11,656 nt of DNA from Clostridia bacterium. Lineage in GTDB: Bacteria > Bacillota_A > Clostridia > Oscillospirales > Acutalibacteraceae. Shown here one piece after another: positions 1 to 7,900 of the stretch. The number at the start of each line of letters is the position of its first letter. Within the stretch, counting starts at the first letter, position 1. The notes beneath the pieces are model-generated. The model had not been told where the DNA came from and searched no databases. It saw only the letters and a program-made list of their open reading frames with translations. The stretch covers positions 1 through 11,656 of the forward strand of contig RZYX01000054.1 in assembly GCA_009930155.1 (NCBI GenBank). Reading direction: 5' to 3'. The position numbers and the translations under genes were made by a program.

Positions 1-2
1 AC

Positions 3-1109
3 ATAATATATTCACAAATGCTTTCGATAATACTTGTTAATTTTCTGACTTATTTTATAATATCTCTTGTTGGAAGAATACTTGTAGGTGTATTACCAAT
101 TATAAAACTTACTGTGATTGATGCAGTAATAGTAATTGTTTGGACCTATATTGTTTCAAAAATTTATGAACATCTCTTTCCACCAAGAAGATTGTTAATG
201 ATTTATAGCAACCACAATGCTACAAGTTTAATAAAAAAAATGAGCCAGCGTTCCGACAAATATCAGATTTGCGAAGCAATAAATATAGAAGAGGGCATGG
301 AGGCTATAAAAGCCAGAATAGATAAATATGATGGTGCTATAATTTGTGATGTTCCAAGCCAAATTAGAAATGATATTTTAAAACATTGCTTTGAGATATC
401 TAAAAGGACATATATAACACCAAAGATTTCAGATGTAATTATAAGAGGAGCGGATGAAATCAACTTGTTCGACACACCGATTCTTTTGTGTAGGAACAGA
501 GGTCTTTCTATAGAGCAAAGATTCTTTAAAAGATTTTTTGATGTTTTGCTTTCACTTATTGCATTGATTATACTTTCACCATTTTTACTTCTTATTGCAA
601 TTGCTATTAAGCTTTATGATCATGGACCAGTATTTTTTACGCAGGAAAGAATTACAATTGATGGTCGAAAGTTTAAAATTTTCAAGTTTAGAAGTATGAT
701 TGTTGATGCAGAGAAGGATGGCCAATCAATCCCTGCAACAGATAATGACCCAAGGATTACTCCAGTTGGTAAGTTTATCAGAAAAATTAGATTTGATGAA
801 TTCCCACAGCTTATAAATATTATTAAGGGCGATATGTCCATAGTTGGACCAAGACCAGAAAGAACAGAACATGTGGAGGAATATATTAAGGACATGCCTG
901 AATTTAAATATCGTACTAAGGTAAAGGCTGGTTTAACAGGGTATGCACAAGTTTATGGCAAGTATAATACCACTGCATATGACAAGTTAAAGCTTGATAT
1001 GATGTATATTGAAAACTATTCAATTCGTATGGATTTTCAGCTTATTGTAATGACTATAAAAGTTCTCTTTATTAAAGATAGCACAGAAGGCTTTGAACAA
1101 GATATTTAG
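3..1109 (+). CDS. Polyprenyl glycosylphosphotransferase (bacterial sugar transferase), 5' end missing
   Basis: Family knowledge: these membrane enzymes move a sugar-1-phosphate from a nucleotide sugar to undecaprenyl phosphate, the first step in building capsule, exopolysaccharide or O-antigen-like repeats. Seen (residues counted from the ATG at 18): two hydrophobic segments (about 1-25 and 30-48), a soluble middle part, a third hydrophobic segment (about 173-198), then the catalytic domain with GPVFFTQERI, KFRSM, DEFPQLINIIKGDMSIVGPRPE and the C-terminal KAGLTGYAQVYG motif. The frame is open to the window edge with no stop upstream of ATG 18, and that ATG has no ribosome binding site. Full-length relatives have four or so N-terminal membrane segments and about 450-480 residues. 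I therefore infer the true start lies left of the window and that 18 is an internal methionine. The sugar specificity cannot be read from the sequence. A strong terminator follows directly. Confidence 0.9.
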   Translation: MIYSQMLSIILVNFLTYFIISLVGRILVGVLPIIKLTVIDAVIVIVWTYIVSKIYEHLFPPRRLLMIYSNHNATSLIKKMSQRSDKYQICEAINIEEGMEAIKARIDKYDGAIICDVPSQIRNDILKHCFEISKRTYITPKISDVIIRGADEINLFDTPILLCRNRGLSIEQRFFKRFFDVLLSLIALIILSPFLLLIAIAIKLYDHGPVFFTQERITIDGRKFKIFKFRSMIVDAEKDGQSIPATDNDPRITPVGKFIRKIRFDEFPQLINIIKGDMSIVGPRPERTEHVEEYIKDMPEFKYRTKVKAGLTGYAQVYGKYNTTAYDKLKLDMMYIENYSIRMDFQLIVMTIKVLFIKDSTEGFEQDI

Positions 1110-1114
1110 TATAA

Positions 1115-1148
1115 AACCCCTATTATTATGATAGGGGTTAATTTTTTT
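1115..1148 (+). terminator. Rho-independent terminator of the sugar transferase gene
   Basis: Perfect 9-bp stem AACCCCTAT/ATAGGGGTT (1115-1123 with 1131-1139), 7-base loop, followed by AA and seven T at 1142-1148. It starts 5 bases after the stop codon at 1107-1109. Confidence 0.9.
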
Positions 1149-1158
1149 ATGAGTAACA

Positions 1159-1189
1159 AAAACTCCCTTGTAAAGTACAAGGGAGTTTT
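1159..1189 (-). terminator. Terminator of ackA
   Basis: Perfect 14-bp stem (1159-1172 with 1176-1189, core ACTCCCTTGTA) and a 3-base loop, lying 20 bases past the end of ackA. Read on the minus strand it ends in five T, then GTTACTC. On the plus strand it also ends in TTTT, so it may back up the neighbouring terminator against read-through from the left. The two hairpins insulate the convergent genes. Confidence 0.82.
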
Positions 1190-1209
1190 ATCTTTGAAAA
1201 ATATTAATA

Positions 1210-2415
1210 TTAAAGTGATTCTACAATAGATTTAGTATCTCTTGCTATTACAAGTTCTTCGTTTGTTGGAATAACATAAACAGATACAGCAGAATCATCA
1301 GCCGAGATTTTTCCGCCCTTACCTCGGATGAATTGGTCATTTGCATCATTATCAATTTTAATGCCAAGATAAGTTAGGTTTTCACAAACGATTTTTCTCA
1401 AATCTGTTGCATTTTCTCCAATACCACCAGTGAACACAATTGCTTCAACACCGTCCATAGCTGCAGTATAAGAACCGATAAGCTTGCGAATTTGATAGTG
1501 CATAATTTTACGGGAAAGAATAGCACGCTCGTTGCCTTTTTCGCAGGCAGCTGTAATGTCACGCTCGTCGCTTGAAACACCAGAAATACCGAGAACGCCA
1601 GATTTCTTATTAAGCACTTCACAGGTTTCGTTTGGAGTCCAGCCCTCTTTAATCTGTAAGTATGTAATAACAGAAGGGTCAACAGCACCACAGCGTGTAC
1701 CCATAATAAAACCATCAAGAGGAGTAAGACCCATGCTTGTGTCTATTACTTCGCCATCTTTAATAGCAGTTATTGAAGAGCCATTGCCAAGGTGGCATGT
1801 AATCATTTTGATATCTTTAAGTTCTTTGCCCATAAGATTTGCACAGTTTGCACTAACAAATCTGTGGGAAGAACCGTGGAAACCATAGCGTCTTATTTTG
1901 TATTTTTCATAGTATTCATAAGGAATAGGGAACATATATGCCTCGGGTGGCATTGTGCTATGAAAAGCATTGTCAAAAACAACAACTTGTGGCTTTTTAT
2001 CTCCAAAAGCTTCTCTGCAACCGCTAATGCCTTGTAAGTGAGCGGCGTTGTGAAGTGGAGCAAGGTCGCAAAGTTTTTCAATTCCTTTTTCAACTTCGGG
2101 TGTTACAAGAACACTGTGTTTAAAGGTTGAACCACCTTGAACTACACGGTGACCAACAGCTGCAATTTCGTCAAGACTGTCTATAACTTTGCATTCGCCT
2201 TGAATAAGTGCATTTTTAACCTCAATAAAAGCGAGGGTATGGTTTGGTAGCTCAATATCATAAGAAAAACTGCGTCCATCATTTGTGTTTCCTTCAATAT
2301 GTCCACCAATTCCTATACGCTCGCACAGACCTTTTGCAATTACAGACTCATCGTTCATATCAAGAAGTTGATATTTAAGCGATGAGCTACCTGCGTTGAT
2401 AACTAGAATCTTCAT
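1210..2415 (-). CDS. ackA: Acetate kinase
   Basis: Cytosolic enzyme that reversibly makes ATP and acetate from acetyl phosphate, the energy-yielding step of acetate fermentation. The 401-residue length is normal for the family. Seen: N-terminal NAGSSSLKYQL (N7, S10, S12, K14), GHRVVQGG with R90, VFDNAFH with D148, RRYGFHGSSH with H180, HLGNGSS at about 208-214, MGTR with R241, FTGGIGEN near 330, and TNEEL near 385. These match the residues known to bind acetate, phosphate and ATP in Methanosarcina thermophila acetate kinase (N7, R91, D148, H180, R241, E384). The ATG start at 2413-2415 has a GGAGGT ribosome binding site (2426-2431) 10 bases away. The usual partner pta (phosphotransacetylase) is not next to it here; the gene stands alone between its own promoter region and terminator, divergent from tmcAL. 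Confidence 0.97.
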   Translation of the reverse strand: MKILVINAGSSSLKYQLLDMNDESVIAKGLCERIGIGGHIEGNTNDGRSFSYDIELPNHTLAFIEVKNALIQGECKVIDSLDEIAAVGHRVVQGGSTFKHSVLVTPEVEKGIEKLCDLAPLHNAAHLQGISGCREAFGDKKPQVVVFDNAFHSTMPPEAYMFPIPYEYYEKYKIRRYGFHGSSHRFVSANCANLMGKELKDIKMITCHLGNGSSITAIKDGEVIDTSMGLTPLDGFIMGTRCGAVDPSVITYLQIKEGWTPNETCEVLNKKSGVLGISGVSSDERDITAACEKGNERAILSRKIMHYQIRKLIGSYTAAMDGVEAIVFTGGIGENATDLRKIVCENLTYLGIKIDNDANDQFIRGKGGKISADDSAVSVYVIPTNEELVIARDTKSIVESL

Positions 2416-2486
2416 TTAAAAAAATACCTCCAAAAATGTGAAATAGCTTTGTCTTGAAACTGGTGACAAACTAATATATAATGAAA

Positions 2487-2513
2487 TTGACCTAGACAAT
2501 TATACATTATAAT
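2487..2513 (+). promoter_or_regulatory. Possible tmcAL promoter
   Basis: TTGACC (2487-2492), a short 15-base spacer, then TATAAT (2508-2513), about 75 bases before the chosen tmcAL start. The box sequences are good and the spacer is shorter than the usual 17. It overlaps the proposed ackA promoter, so the two divergent genes probably share one control region. Confidence 0.4.
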
Positions 2514-2535
2514 AAAAGTCAATTCAACATGAAAA
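2506..2535 (-). promoter_or_regulatory. Possible ackA promoter
   Basis: On the minus strand, TTTTCA (2535-2530), an 18-base spacer and TATAAT (2511-2506), about 90 bases before the ackA start. The -10 is perfect but the -35 is weak. A better -35-like box, TTGACT (2522-2517), lies too close to this -10 to serve it. Assigned by eye only. Confidence 0.35.
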
Positions 2536-2586
2536 ATCACTAAATATAGCATAATAAAAGTAGTATATTTGGAAAGAGGCGTTTTT

Positions 2587-3780
2587 TTGTCGATACACGG
2601 GATAATTGCAGAGTATAATCCTTTTCACAAAGGGCACGAATATATGATAAATCAATGTAAGGAGCAGGGAGCATCTCATGTGGTTGTTGCTATGAGTGGT
2701 AATTTTGTTCAGCGTGGTGAGCCAGCAATAATGGACAAGTGGTCAAGAACTAAAATGGCTCTGCTTTCTGGTGCAGATTTGGTTGTCGAAATTCCGCTTG
2801 CTTGGTCCCTCTCATCGGCAGAAGGATTTGCAAGAGGCGGTGTCCAGATTTTAAATGCACTTGGCTGTGTGGATTATTTAAGCTTTGGTAGTGAAAGTGC
2901 CGATTTGCCTGCAATTCAAGAACTTGCAAAGGTTGCGGTGATGCCAGAAACCATTGAAAATACAAAAAAATATCTTGAATTCAAAATGAACTATCCTTCA
3001 GCAAGGCAAAAGGCAATTGCCCAGGCTTGTGGAGAACACACGGCACAGCTTCTAGAAAATGCTAACGATATTTTGGGAGTGGAATACATTAAAGCACTTA
3101 ATGCAATTTCTTCAAAAATCATTCCAAACCCAATTAAAAGAGTTGGAGTAGGTCATGACTCGCAAAAACAAGATGAGAACTATTTAAGCGCATCACAAAT
3201 CAGAAAACAGCTTGCTAATGGTGATCTAAGCTTTTTGGATTTTGTGCCATACGAAGTATCAGAAATAATAAAGGCACAGCTAGAAATAGGCAGAGCACCA
3301 GTTAATATAAAAGGGTTTGAAAAATCAATTTTATCAAAACTTCGAGTTATGGATGCACCGGATATTAAGTGTGCACCAGATATTTCAGAAGGGCTTGAAA
3401 ATCGAATAGCGAAGTGCGTGAAAACTTCCACAACAATTGATGAACTGTATGATAGTATAAAAACAAAACGCTATACTCATTCAAGGATAAGGCGTATAAT
3501 TATGTCATCGTTTTTAGATTTAAAGGTGAGTGACAGTAAAAGTACACCTCCTTATATAAGAGTGCTAGGCTTTAATGAAAAAGGTAGGGAACTTTTAAAG
3601 CAAGCTAAAAAAACGGCAACCTTGCCGATAATTATGAAATCTTCGCAAATAAAAAGCCTTAATGAATATGCACAAAAGACCTTTAAACTAGAATGTGCAT
3701 CAACGGATATATACACTCTTGCAATGCCCAAACCACTTCCATGTGGAATGGAAATGACAGAAAATGTTGTGAGAATATAG
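2587..3780 (+). CDS. tmcAL: tRNA(Met) cytidine acetate ligase (TmcAL, YlbM family)
   Basis: Family knowledge: TmcAL activates acetate with ATP to acetyl-adenylate and acetylates the wobble cytidine C34 of elongator tRNA-Met (ac4C), which guards against misreading of isoleucine codons. Seen: an N-terminal nucleotidyltransferase fold with AEYNPFHKGH (HxGH, H14 and H17), MSGNFVQRGEPA, DKWSRTKMALLSGADLVVEIP and FGSES in the first 105 residues; LSASQIRKQL near 200; and a family-typical C-terminal half with HSRIRRIIMS. Length is 397 residues against about 400-415 in relatives. I chose the TTG at 2587, which gives MSIHGIIAEYNPFH. AGAGG (2575-2579) sits 7 bases before it, and the N-terminus then matches the family. 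An in-frame TTG at 2569 would place that ribosome binding site inside the gene. It is divergent from ackA, whose reaction involves acetate, the TmcAL substrate. Confidence 0.93.
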   Translation: MSIHGIIAEYNPFHKGHEYMINQCKEQGASHVVVAMSGNFVQRGEPAIMDKWSRTKMALLSGADLVVEIPLAWSLSSAEGFARGGVQILNALGCVDYLSFGSESADLPAIQELAKVAVMPETIENTKKYLEFKMNYPSARQKAIAQACGEHTAQLLENANDILGVEYIKALNAISSKIIPNPIKRVGVGHDSQKQDENYLSASQIRKQLANGDLSFLDFVPYEVSEIIKAQLEIGRAPVNIKGFEKSILSKLRVMDAPDIKCAPDISEGLENRIAKCVKTSTTIDELYDSIKTKRYTHSRIRRIIMSSFLDLKVSDSKSTPPYIRVLGFNEKGRELLKQAKKTATLPIIMKSSQIKSLNEYAQKTFKLECASTDIYTLAMPKPLPCGMEMTENVVRI

Positions 3781-3794
3781 GCACAGTAACATTA

Positions 3795-3831
3795 AAAATG
3801 GATGTAGAGGTAAAGTCTCTACATCCATTTT
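3795..3831. terminator. Bidirectional terminator shared by tmcAL and mtaB
   Basis: Perfect 15-bp stem (3795-3809 with 3817-3831, core ATGGATGTAGAG) with a 7-base loop. The plus strand continues TTTTATATTTT and the minus strand TTTTTAATGTT, so each direction has a U-rich tail. It lies 14 bases past the tmcAL stop and 37 past the mtaB stop. Confidence 0.88.
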
Positions 3832-3868
3832 ATATTTTGTAATTATCTATGCTAATTTGTTTGAAAAA

Positions 3869-5155
3869 TTAAACAAAAATTCCTATGCAATGCTCATCAT
3901 CAAAGCCTGTTATTTTAACATTCATAAATTGACCGTGCAAATCGTTTGCATATGCCGCTTTAACAGGAGTGTAATTTTTTGTGTATCCATAAACAAATCC
4001 GTCACTGTGTGTTTCACATAGCACTTCAACAGTTTTGCCAATCTGTGATTTGAAAAATGTTTTGCGAATTTCTTCCCCTGTTTCAATCATCTTTTGGCAT
4101 CGCTCGGATTTAACTGTTTTGGTAATCTGTGAAGTTATATCGGCAGCCTTTGTTCCTTTTCGCATCGAATATGGGAAAACATGTATTTTTTCAAATTCAA
4201 CTTTTTTAGCAAATTTTATAGACTCCTCAAAATCTTCATCAGTTTCCAGTGCAAAACCAACCATAATGTCGGTTGTAATAGTAGTTTCATAAAAACTACT
4301 TCTAAGTTTTTGGCAAAGCTCATAGTATTCTTCAGAGGTGTAATGTCTGTTCATTCTTTTAAGCGTTGCATCGCAACCACTTTGTAGTGAAATATGAAAA
4401 GATGGACAAAATTTATTAAGCCCTGAAAGACGCTCAATAACTTCATCTGTTATATGGTTAGGTTCAAGAGAACCTAAACGCACACGCTTGAACGAATCAA
4501 ATGAGCAGGCGAGTTCAACAGCATCACAAATTGATAAGCCATTATCCATGCCATAGCATGAAAGATTGATTCCAACCAAAACAACTTCTTTATATCCATG
4601 CTCTGCAAGCTGTTTAAATTCTGCTCTTAAATCCTCAAGCGGTTTTGAGCGTGAACGCCCGCGTGAAGTTGGAATAATACAATAAGAGCAAAAGTTGTTG
4701 CAACCATCCTGAATTTTTACAAATGCTCTTGTTCGCTCATCAAAAGAAGATATGCTGAGCTTGTCAAACTTGTCACCACTTTGATGCTCAATAATAGAAA
4801 CAACACGCTCATGATTTTTAGAGTATTCATCTAAAAGATTTAAAAGTTTGTCGTTATTACGGTTGCCCAAAACAATATCAGCACTAAACAAATCAATTGA
4901 TTGCTGAGGGTATGCTTGTGGCATACAGCCTGTTAAAACAACAATGGCGTTTGGATTGTTTCGTTTTAATCGGCGAACAGCTTGCCGTGTTTTTTGGTCA
5001 CTTGAAGAGGTTACAGTACAAGAGTTTACAACACATATGTCCGCTTCTTTTGAATCAGTGCAAATGCTGTAGCCAGCTTCTTTTAGTTTTTCGCTCATAG
5101 CTTGTGTTTCATATTGGTTAACTTTGCAACCAAGTGTATAAAAATAAACATTCAT
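3869..5155 (-). CDS. mtaB: tRNA (t6A37)-methylthiotransferase MtaB
   Basis: Radical-SAM enzyme that adds a methylthio group to t6A at position 37 of ANN-decoding tRNAs (ms2t6A), next to the anticodon. Seen over 428 residues: an N-terminal UPF0004 domain with TLGCKVNQYE (C10), NSCTVT (C46) and TGCMPQ (C77), the ligands of the auxiliary iron-sulfur cluster; the radical-SAM motif CNNFCSYC (C152, C156, C159) followed by IIPTSRGRSRS; and a C-terminal TRAM domain from about 365 ending in GIFV. The GCKVNQYE signature and overall pattern fit MtaB (YqeV) better than MiaB or RimO. I chose the ATG at 5153-5155 because GTGGAG (5171-5166) lies 10 bases before it. A longer frame opens with TTG at 5173, but that start would overlap the ribosome binding site and adds residues foreign to the family. 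Confidence 0.95.
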   Translation of the reverse strand: MNVYFYTLGCKVNQYETQAMSEKLKEAGYSICTDSKEADICVVNSCTVTSSSDQKTRQAVRRLKRNNPNAIVVLTGCMPQAYPQQSIDLFSADIVLGNRNNDKLLNLLDEYSKNHERVVSIIEHQSGDKFDKLSISSFDERTRAFVKIQDGCNNFCSYCIIPTSRGRSRSKPLEDLRAEFKQLAEHGYKEVVLVGINLSCYGMDNGLSICDAVELACSFDSFKRVRLGSLEPNHITDEVIERLSGLNKFCPSFHISLQSGCDATLKRMNRHYTSEEYYELCQKLRSSFYETTITTDIMVGFALETDEDFEESIKFAKKVEFEKIHVFPYSMRKGTKAADITSQITKTVKSERCQKMIETGEEIRKTFFKSQIGKTVEVLCETHSDGFVYGYTKNYTPVKAAYANDLHGQFMNVKITGFDDEHCIGIFV

Positions 5156-5196
5156 AAAATTTATGCTCCACAAAATTTAATATAATAACTTTAAAT

Positions 5197-5225
5197 ATTA
5201 TATGATATTTAAAACAAAACTTCAA
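5197..5225 (-). promoter_or_regulatory. Likely mtaB promoter
   Basis: Minus strand TTGAAG (5225-5220), a 17-base spacer and TATAAT (5202-5197), about 40 bases before the mtaB ATG. The -10 is perfect, the -35 matches TTGA, and the spacing is ideal. The -10 lies inside an AT-only inverted repeat (5190-5213). Confidence 0.6.
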
Positions 5226-5275
5226 TCGGAATAATTTATCTGAACATGCCATAAGTATAAGAGGGGGTGCACTGT

Positions 5276-6433
5276 ATGAAAATAGTAACAAAAGCTTTAT
5301 CAACAATTTTATCGGTAATAATGCTTATAAGTGTTGCAACTTTTTATGTTTCTGCAGCTGAAATGCCAGTAGAGGTAAAGGCGAAGGCGGCAGTGCTTAT
5401 GGATTGTTCAACGGGCAAGGTGCTTATGGGGATGAACGAGAATGAAAAGTTGTATCCTGCATCAGTCACAAAAATAATGAGTATGTTACTTGTAACAGAG
5501 GCAATAGATAGCGGCAAAATAGCCCTATCTGATACAATAACAGCAAGCCCTGATGCAGCATCAAAGGGCGGCTCTCAAATATGGCTCAAAGAGGGCGAAA
5601 CGATGACGGTTGATGATTTGCTAAAGGCAACGGCAATCGGAAGTGCCAATGATGCTTGCACAGCACTGGCAGAACATATAGCGGGCAGTGAGGCTGGATT
5701 TGTTGTTATGATGAATGAGCGTGCACAAGAACTGGGCATGGCGAACACATATTTTGAAAATTGCACAGGTCTTGATGATGCAACAACACAACACATGACA
5801 ACCGCATATGATATTGCTTTAATGTCTAAAGAGCTTATTAATCATGAACGCATAACAAATTATACAACAGTTTGGATGGATACATTGCGTGGCGGTGCTA
5901 CAGAGCTTGTAAATACAAATAAGCTTATTAGATTTTATCCGGGCGCAACAGGGCTTAAAACAGGAACAACAAGCAAAGCAGGCAGTTGTCTTTCTGCTAC
6001 AGCAAAAAAAGGAGATACACATCTTGTTGCAGTTGTTTTGGGCGCAGAAAATAGCGCAGACAGGTTTGAGGGAGCAAAAGCAATGCTCAACTGGGGTTTT
6101 GCGAACTATACAACAATTAAGCCACAGATAGACCCAAGTCTTATTACAAATGTAAATATATTGCATGGTACACAAAAATTAATAATGCCAAAGATACCAG
6201 AAGCTGTAAATGTATTGGTGAAAAGCAGTAAGAAGAATGAGATAAAGCAAAAAGTAAATCTTGCGATAGATGTGCAGGCGCCTATTGAGAAGGGGCAGGT
6301 TCTTGGTACTGTTGAATTTTTGGTAGATGGGGAGAAAATAGCACAATACAATCTTACCGCAGATTACAGTGTAGAGCGTTTATCATTTGGTGATGCACTT
6401 AAAACTTTAATAAGTAGTTTAGGAAAAAAATAG
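5276..6433 (+). CDS. Secreted D-alanyl-D-alanine carboxypeptidase (peptidase S11, DacA type)
   Basis: Low-molecular-weight penicillin-binding protein that removes the terminal D-Ala from peptidoglycan pentapeptides outside the cell membrane, limiting cross-linking. Seen over 385 residues: a signal peptide (KIVTK, hydrophobic 8-25, likely cleavage near VSA-A at 27-28); the catalytic SxxK as S63-V-T-K66; SxN as S123-A-N125; KTGT at 228-231; a C-terminal beta-rich domain typical of PBP5 (about 285-370); and a short tail SFGDALKTLISSLGKK that can form an amphipathic helix, the usual membrane anchor. Length is normal. The ATG at 5276 is preferred because GAGGGGG (5261-5267) lies 8 bases before it; a GTG three codons earlier (5267) overlaps that site. 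Which of the dacA, dacB or dacF paralogues it is cannot be decided here. No clear vegetative or sporulation promoter was seen in the 120-base gap to mtaB. Confidence 0.94.
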   Translation: MKIVTKALSTILSVIMLISVATFYVSAAEMPVEVKAKAAVLMDCSTGKVLMGMNENEKLYPASVTKIMSMLLVTEAIDSGKIALSDTITASPDAASKGGSQIWLKEGETMTVDDLLKATAIGSANDACTALAEHIAGSEAGFVVMMNERAQELGMANTYFENCTGLDDATTQHMTTAYDIALMSKELINHERITNYTTVWMDTLRGGATELVNTNKLIRFYPGATGLKTGTTSKAGSCLSATAKKGDTHLVAVVLGAENSADRFEGAKAMLNWGFANYTTIKPQIDPSLITNVNILHGTQKLIMPKIPEAVNVLVKSSKKNEIKQKVNLAIDVQAPIEKGQVLGTVEFLVDGEKIAQYNLTADYSVERLSFGDALKTLISSLGKK

Positions 6434-6486
6434 ATTGTTAAAAATGGCCTATAACATAAATATACAATTAAATAATAAAAAGTTAA

Positions 6487-6514
6487 AAAGAGTTGTCATG
6501 TTTGACAGCTCTTT
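6487..6514 (+). terminator. Probable terminator of the carboxypeptidase gene
   Basis: 12-bp stem with one G-T pair (AAAGAGTTGTCA 6487-6498 with TGACAGCTCTTT 6503-6514) and a 4-base loop, 53 bases after the stop. The T tail is short (CTTTGTTATG), so termination may be moderate. Confidence 0.65.
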
Positions 6515-6594
6515 GTTATGCTGTTTAGAAGATTGATGGGAAAATATTAATAATTTGTGAATAATAGCAAAATTTTCTTGTGATTTTTCTACAC

Positions 6595-6624
6595 CCGACA
6601 TTATTGCTTATTAGGTTCTATAAT
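6595..6624 (+). promoter_or_regulatory. Possible promoter of the lipase gene
   Basis: CCGACA (6595-6600), an 18-base spacer and a perfect TATAAT (6619-6624), giving an untranslated leader of about 80 bases. A second TATAAT at 6658-6663 has no evident -35. The rest of the 6515-6710 gap holds nothing recognisable. Confidence 0.35.
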
Positions 6625-6710
6625 AGTACAATATCTGTGCATTTGTATTTGAGTGTTTATAATGGGCTATTGTTTTTAATAAACTTTTAAATTTTGGAGG
6701 AATAATTTTA

Positions 6711-7886
6711 ATGAAATTCAAGACAAACTATCCTTATGTAATGGTTCATGGAATGTTAGGCTTTGGAAAGGGCGTAATGCTTAACGATATTTTGCTTCCT
6801 TATTGGGGTATGCTTGCAGGCGACTTGATGACTTACCTTAAAGGAGAAGGATTTGAGACTTATAATCCCGGAGTAGGCCCAGTGTCAAGTGCTTGGGATA
6901 GAGCTTGCGAGCTTTATGCTCAGCTTGTGGGAGGCACAGTTGACTATGGTAAAGCACATTCGGAAAAGTATGGGCATAAGCGTTTTGGAAGAACATATGA
7001 TAAGCCGTTGTTTGAAGGTTGGGGTTCGGAAAAGAAAGTAAATCTTCTTGGACACAGCCACGGAAGTGCAACAATTCGTTTAATGGCTACTCTTATGGCA
7101 CAGGGCAGTCAAGAGGAAATGGAAGTTACGCATTGGGATGACACTTCGCCTCTCTTTACAGGCGGTAAGGCTGATTGGATTTATAGTATAACTTCTATGG
7201 CGGGTGTTCATCAGGGATCAACTCTTTTATATTCAATGAAGGGTACTTTTGATGCTGTTGAAAAGTTCACAACATATTATGCTAATCTTTCTGGGGGCAG
7301 TCTTGCAAAGTTTTGGGACTTTCAAATGGAGCATTGGGACCTTAATGGATTTGAGAATGGACATAGCACAAAGCTTCCAATAAACAAAGAGCGTCAGCGT
7401 GCAATGATTGAAAGTAAAGATAGTGTCTATTATGACGTTACACTTCAGGGCGCAAATGAAGTTAATGAAAAAATTAAGTGTCTTGAAGATACTTATTATT
7501 TCTCTTTGCCATGTCGAAAGACAGATCAGAAACTTTTTACACAAAAGCGTAAAGAAACGCCAATGCTAACAATGCACTTGTTCTTTAGAAGTTTTTCAAG
7601 GTCAATGGGTAAGTATAGCGAGAATACATTTAATGATATACATATTGATGAAAGATGGCTTCAAAACGATGGTTGTGTACCAACATTTTCATCTAGACAT
7701 CCTTTTAATGAACCAACAATAGATTTATATGATGCAAAAGGAGAAATCAAAAAAGGAATTTGGCATGTTTATGATGATACAATAATGGATCATCTTCAGA
7801 TTGTAGGCGGTTTCTTGCCTCCAACAAGCAAAGTAAAAATACGCAGGCTTTACAGAGATCATCTTCGTATGATTAATCAACTTTAA
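6711..7886 (+). CDS. Lipase-family alpha/beta hydrolase (family I.5-like), no signal peptide
   Basis: Strong by-eye resemblance to the thermoalkalophilic triacylglycerol lipases of Geobacillus (L1 lipase, family I.5) and to staphylococcal lipases. Seen over 391 residues: oxyanion-region VMVHGMLGFGKG (about 10-21); GPVSSAWDRACELYAQLVGG (56-75) and HSEKYGHKRFGR (83-94), nearly as in L1; nucleophile elbow G-H-S116-H-G; Asp320 in LQNDG; His361 in MDHLQIVG. These align with S113, D317 and H358 of L1. Zinc ligands D61, H81, H87 and D238 of L1 correspond to D63, H83, H89 and D237. The calcium ligands E360 and D365 of L1 read Q363 and F368. The start is firm: GGAGG (6696-6700) 10 bases before ATG, with an upstream in-frame stop at 6660. 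The N-terminus MKFKTNYPYVMVHG enters the fold at once, with no signal peptide, so I infer a cytosolic enzyme. Substrate (triacylglycerol or other ester) is not shown. It appears monocistronic. Confidence 0.9.
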   Translation: MKFKTNYPYVMVHGMLGFGKGVMLNDILLPYWGMLAGDLMTYLKGEGFETYNPGVGPVSSAWDRACELYAQLVGGTVDYGKAHSEKYGHKRFGRTYDKPLFEGWGSEKKVNLLGHSHGSATIRLMATLMAQGSQEEMEVTHWDDTSPLFTGGKADWIYSITSMAGVHQGSTLLYSMKGTFDAVEKFTTYYANLSGGSLAKFWDFQMEHWDLNGFENGHSTKLPINKERQRAMIESKDSVYYDVTLQGANEVNEKIKCLEDTYYFSLPCRKTDQKLFTQKRKETPMLTMHLFFRSFSRSMGKYSENTFNDIHIDERWLQNDGCVPTFSSRHPFNEPTIDLYDAKGEIKKGIWHVYDDTIMDHLQIVGGFLPPTSKVKIRRLYRDHLRMINQL

Positions 7887-7900
7887 TAATTGAATTAGCG

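Noticed and set aside
18..1109. ATG at 18 as the true start of the sugar transferase
   Set aside because: There is no ribosome binding site, the frame stays open to the window edge, and the expected first membrane segments are missing, so the gene is more likely cut by the window.
1532..1888. 118-codon frame antisense to ackA
   Set aside because: It is a mirror of a firmly identified gene, has no family signature or credible translation start, and is explained by codon structure of ackA.
5250..5260. CATAAGTATAA as a sporulation-type -10 for the carboxypeptidase gene
   Set aside because: It lies directly against the ribosome binding site, leaving almost no leader, and no matching upstream element was found.
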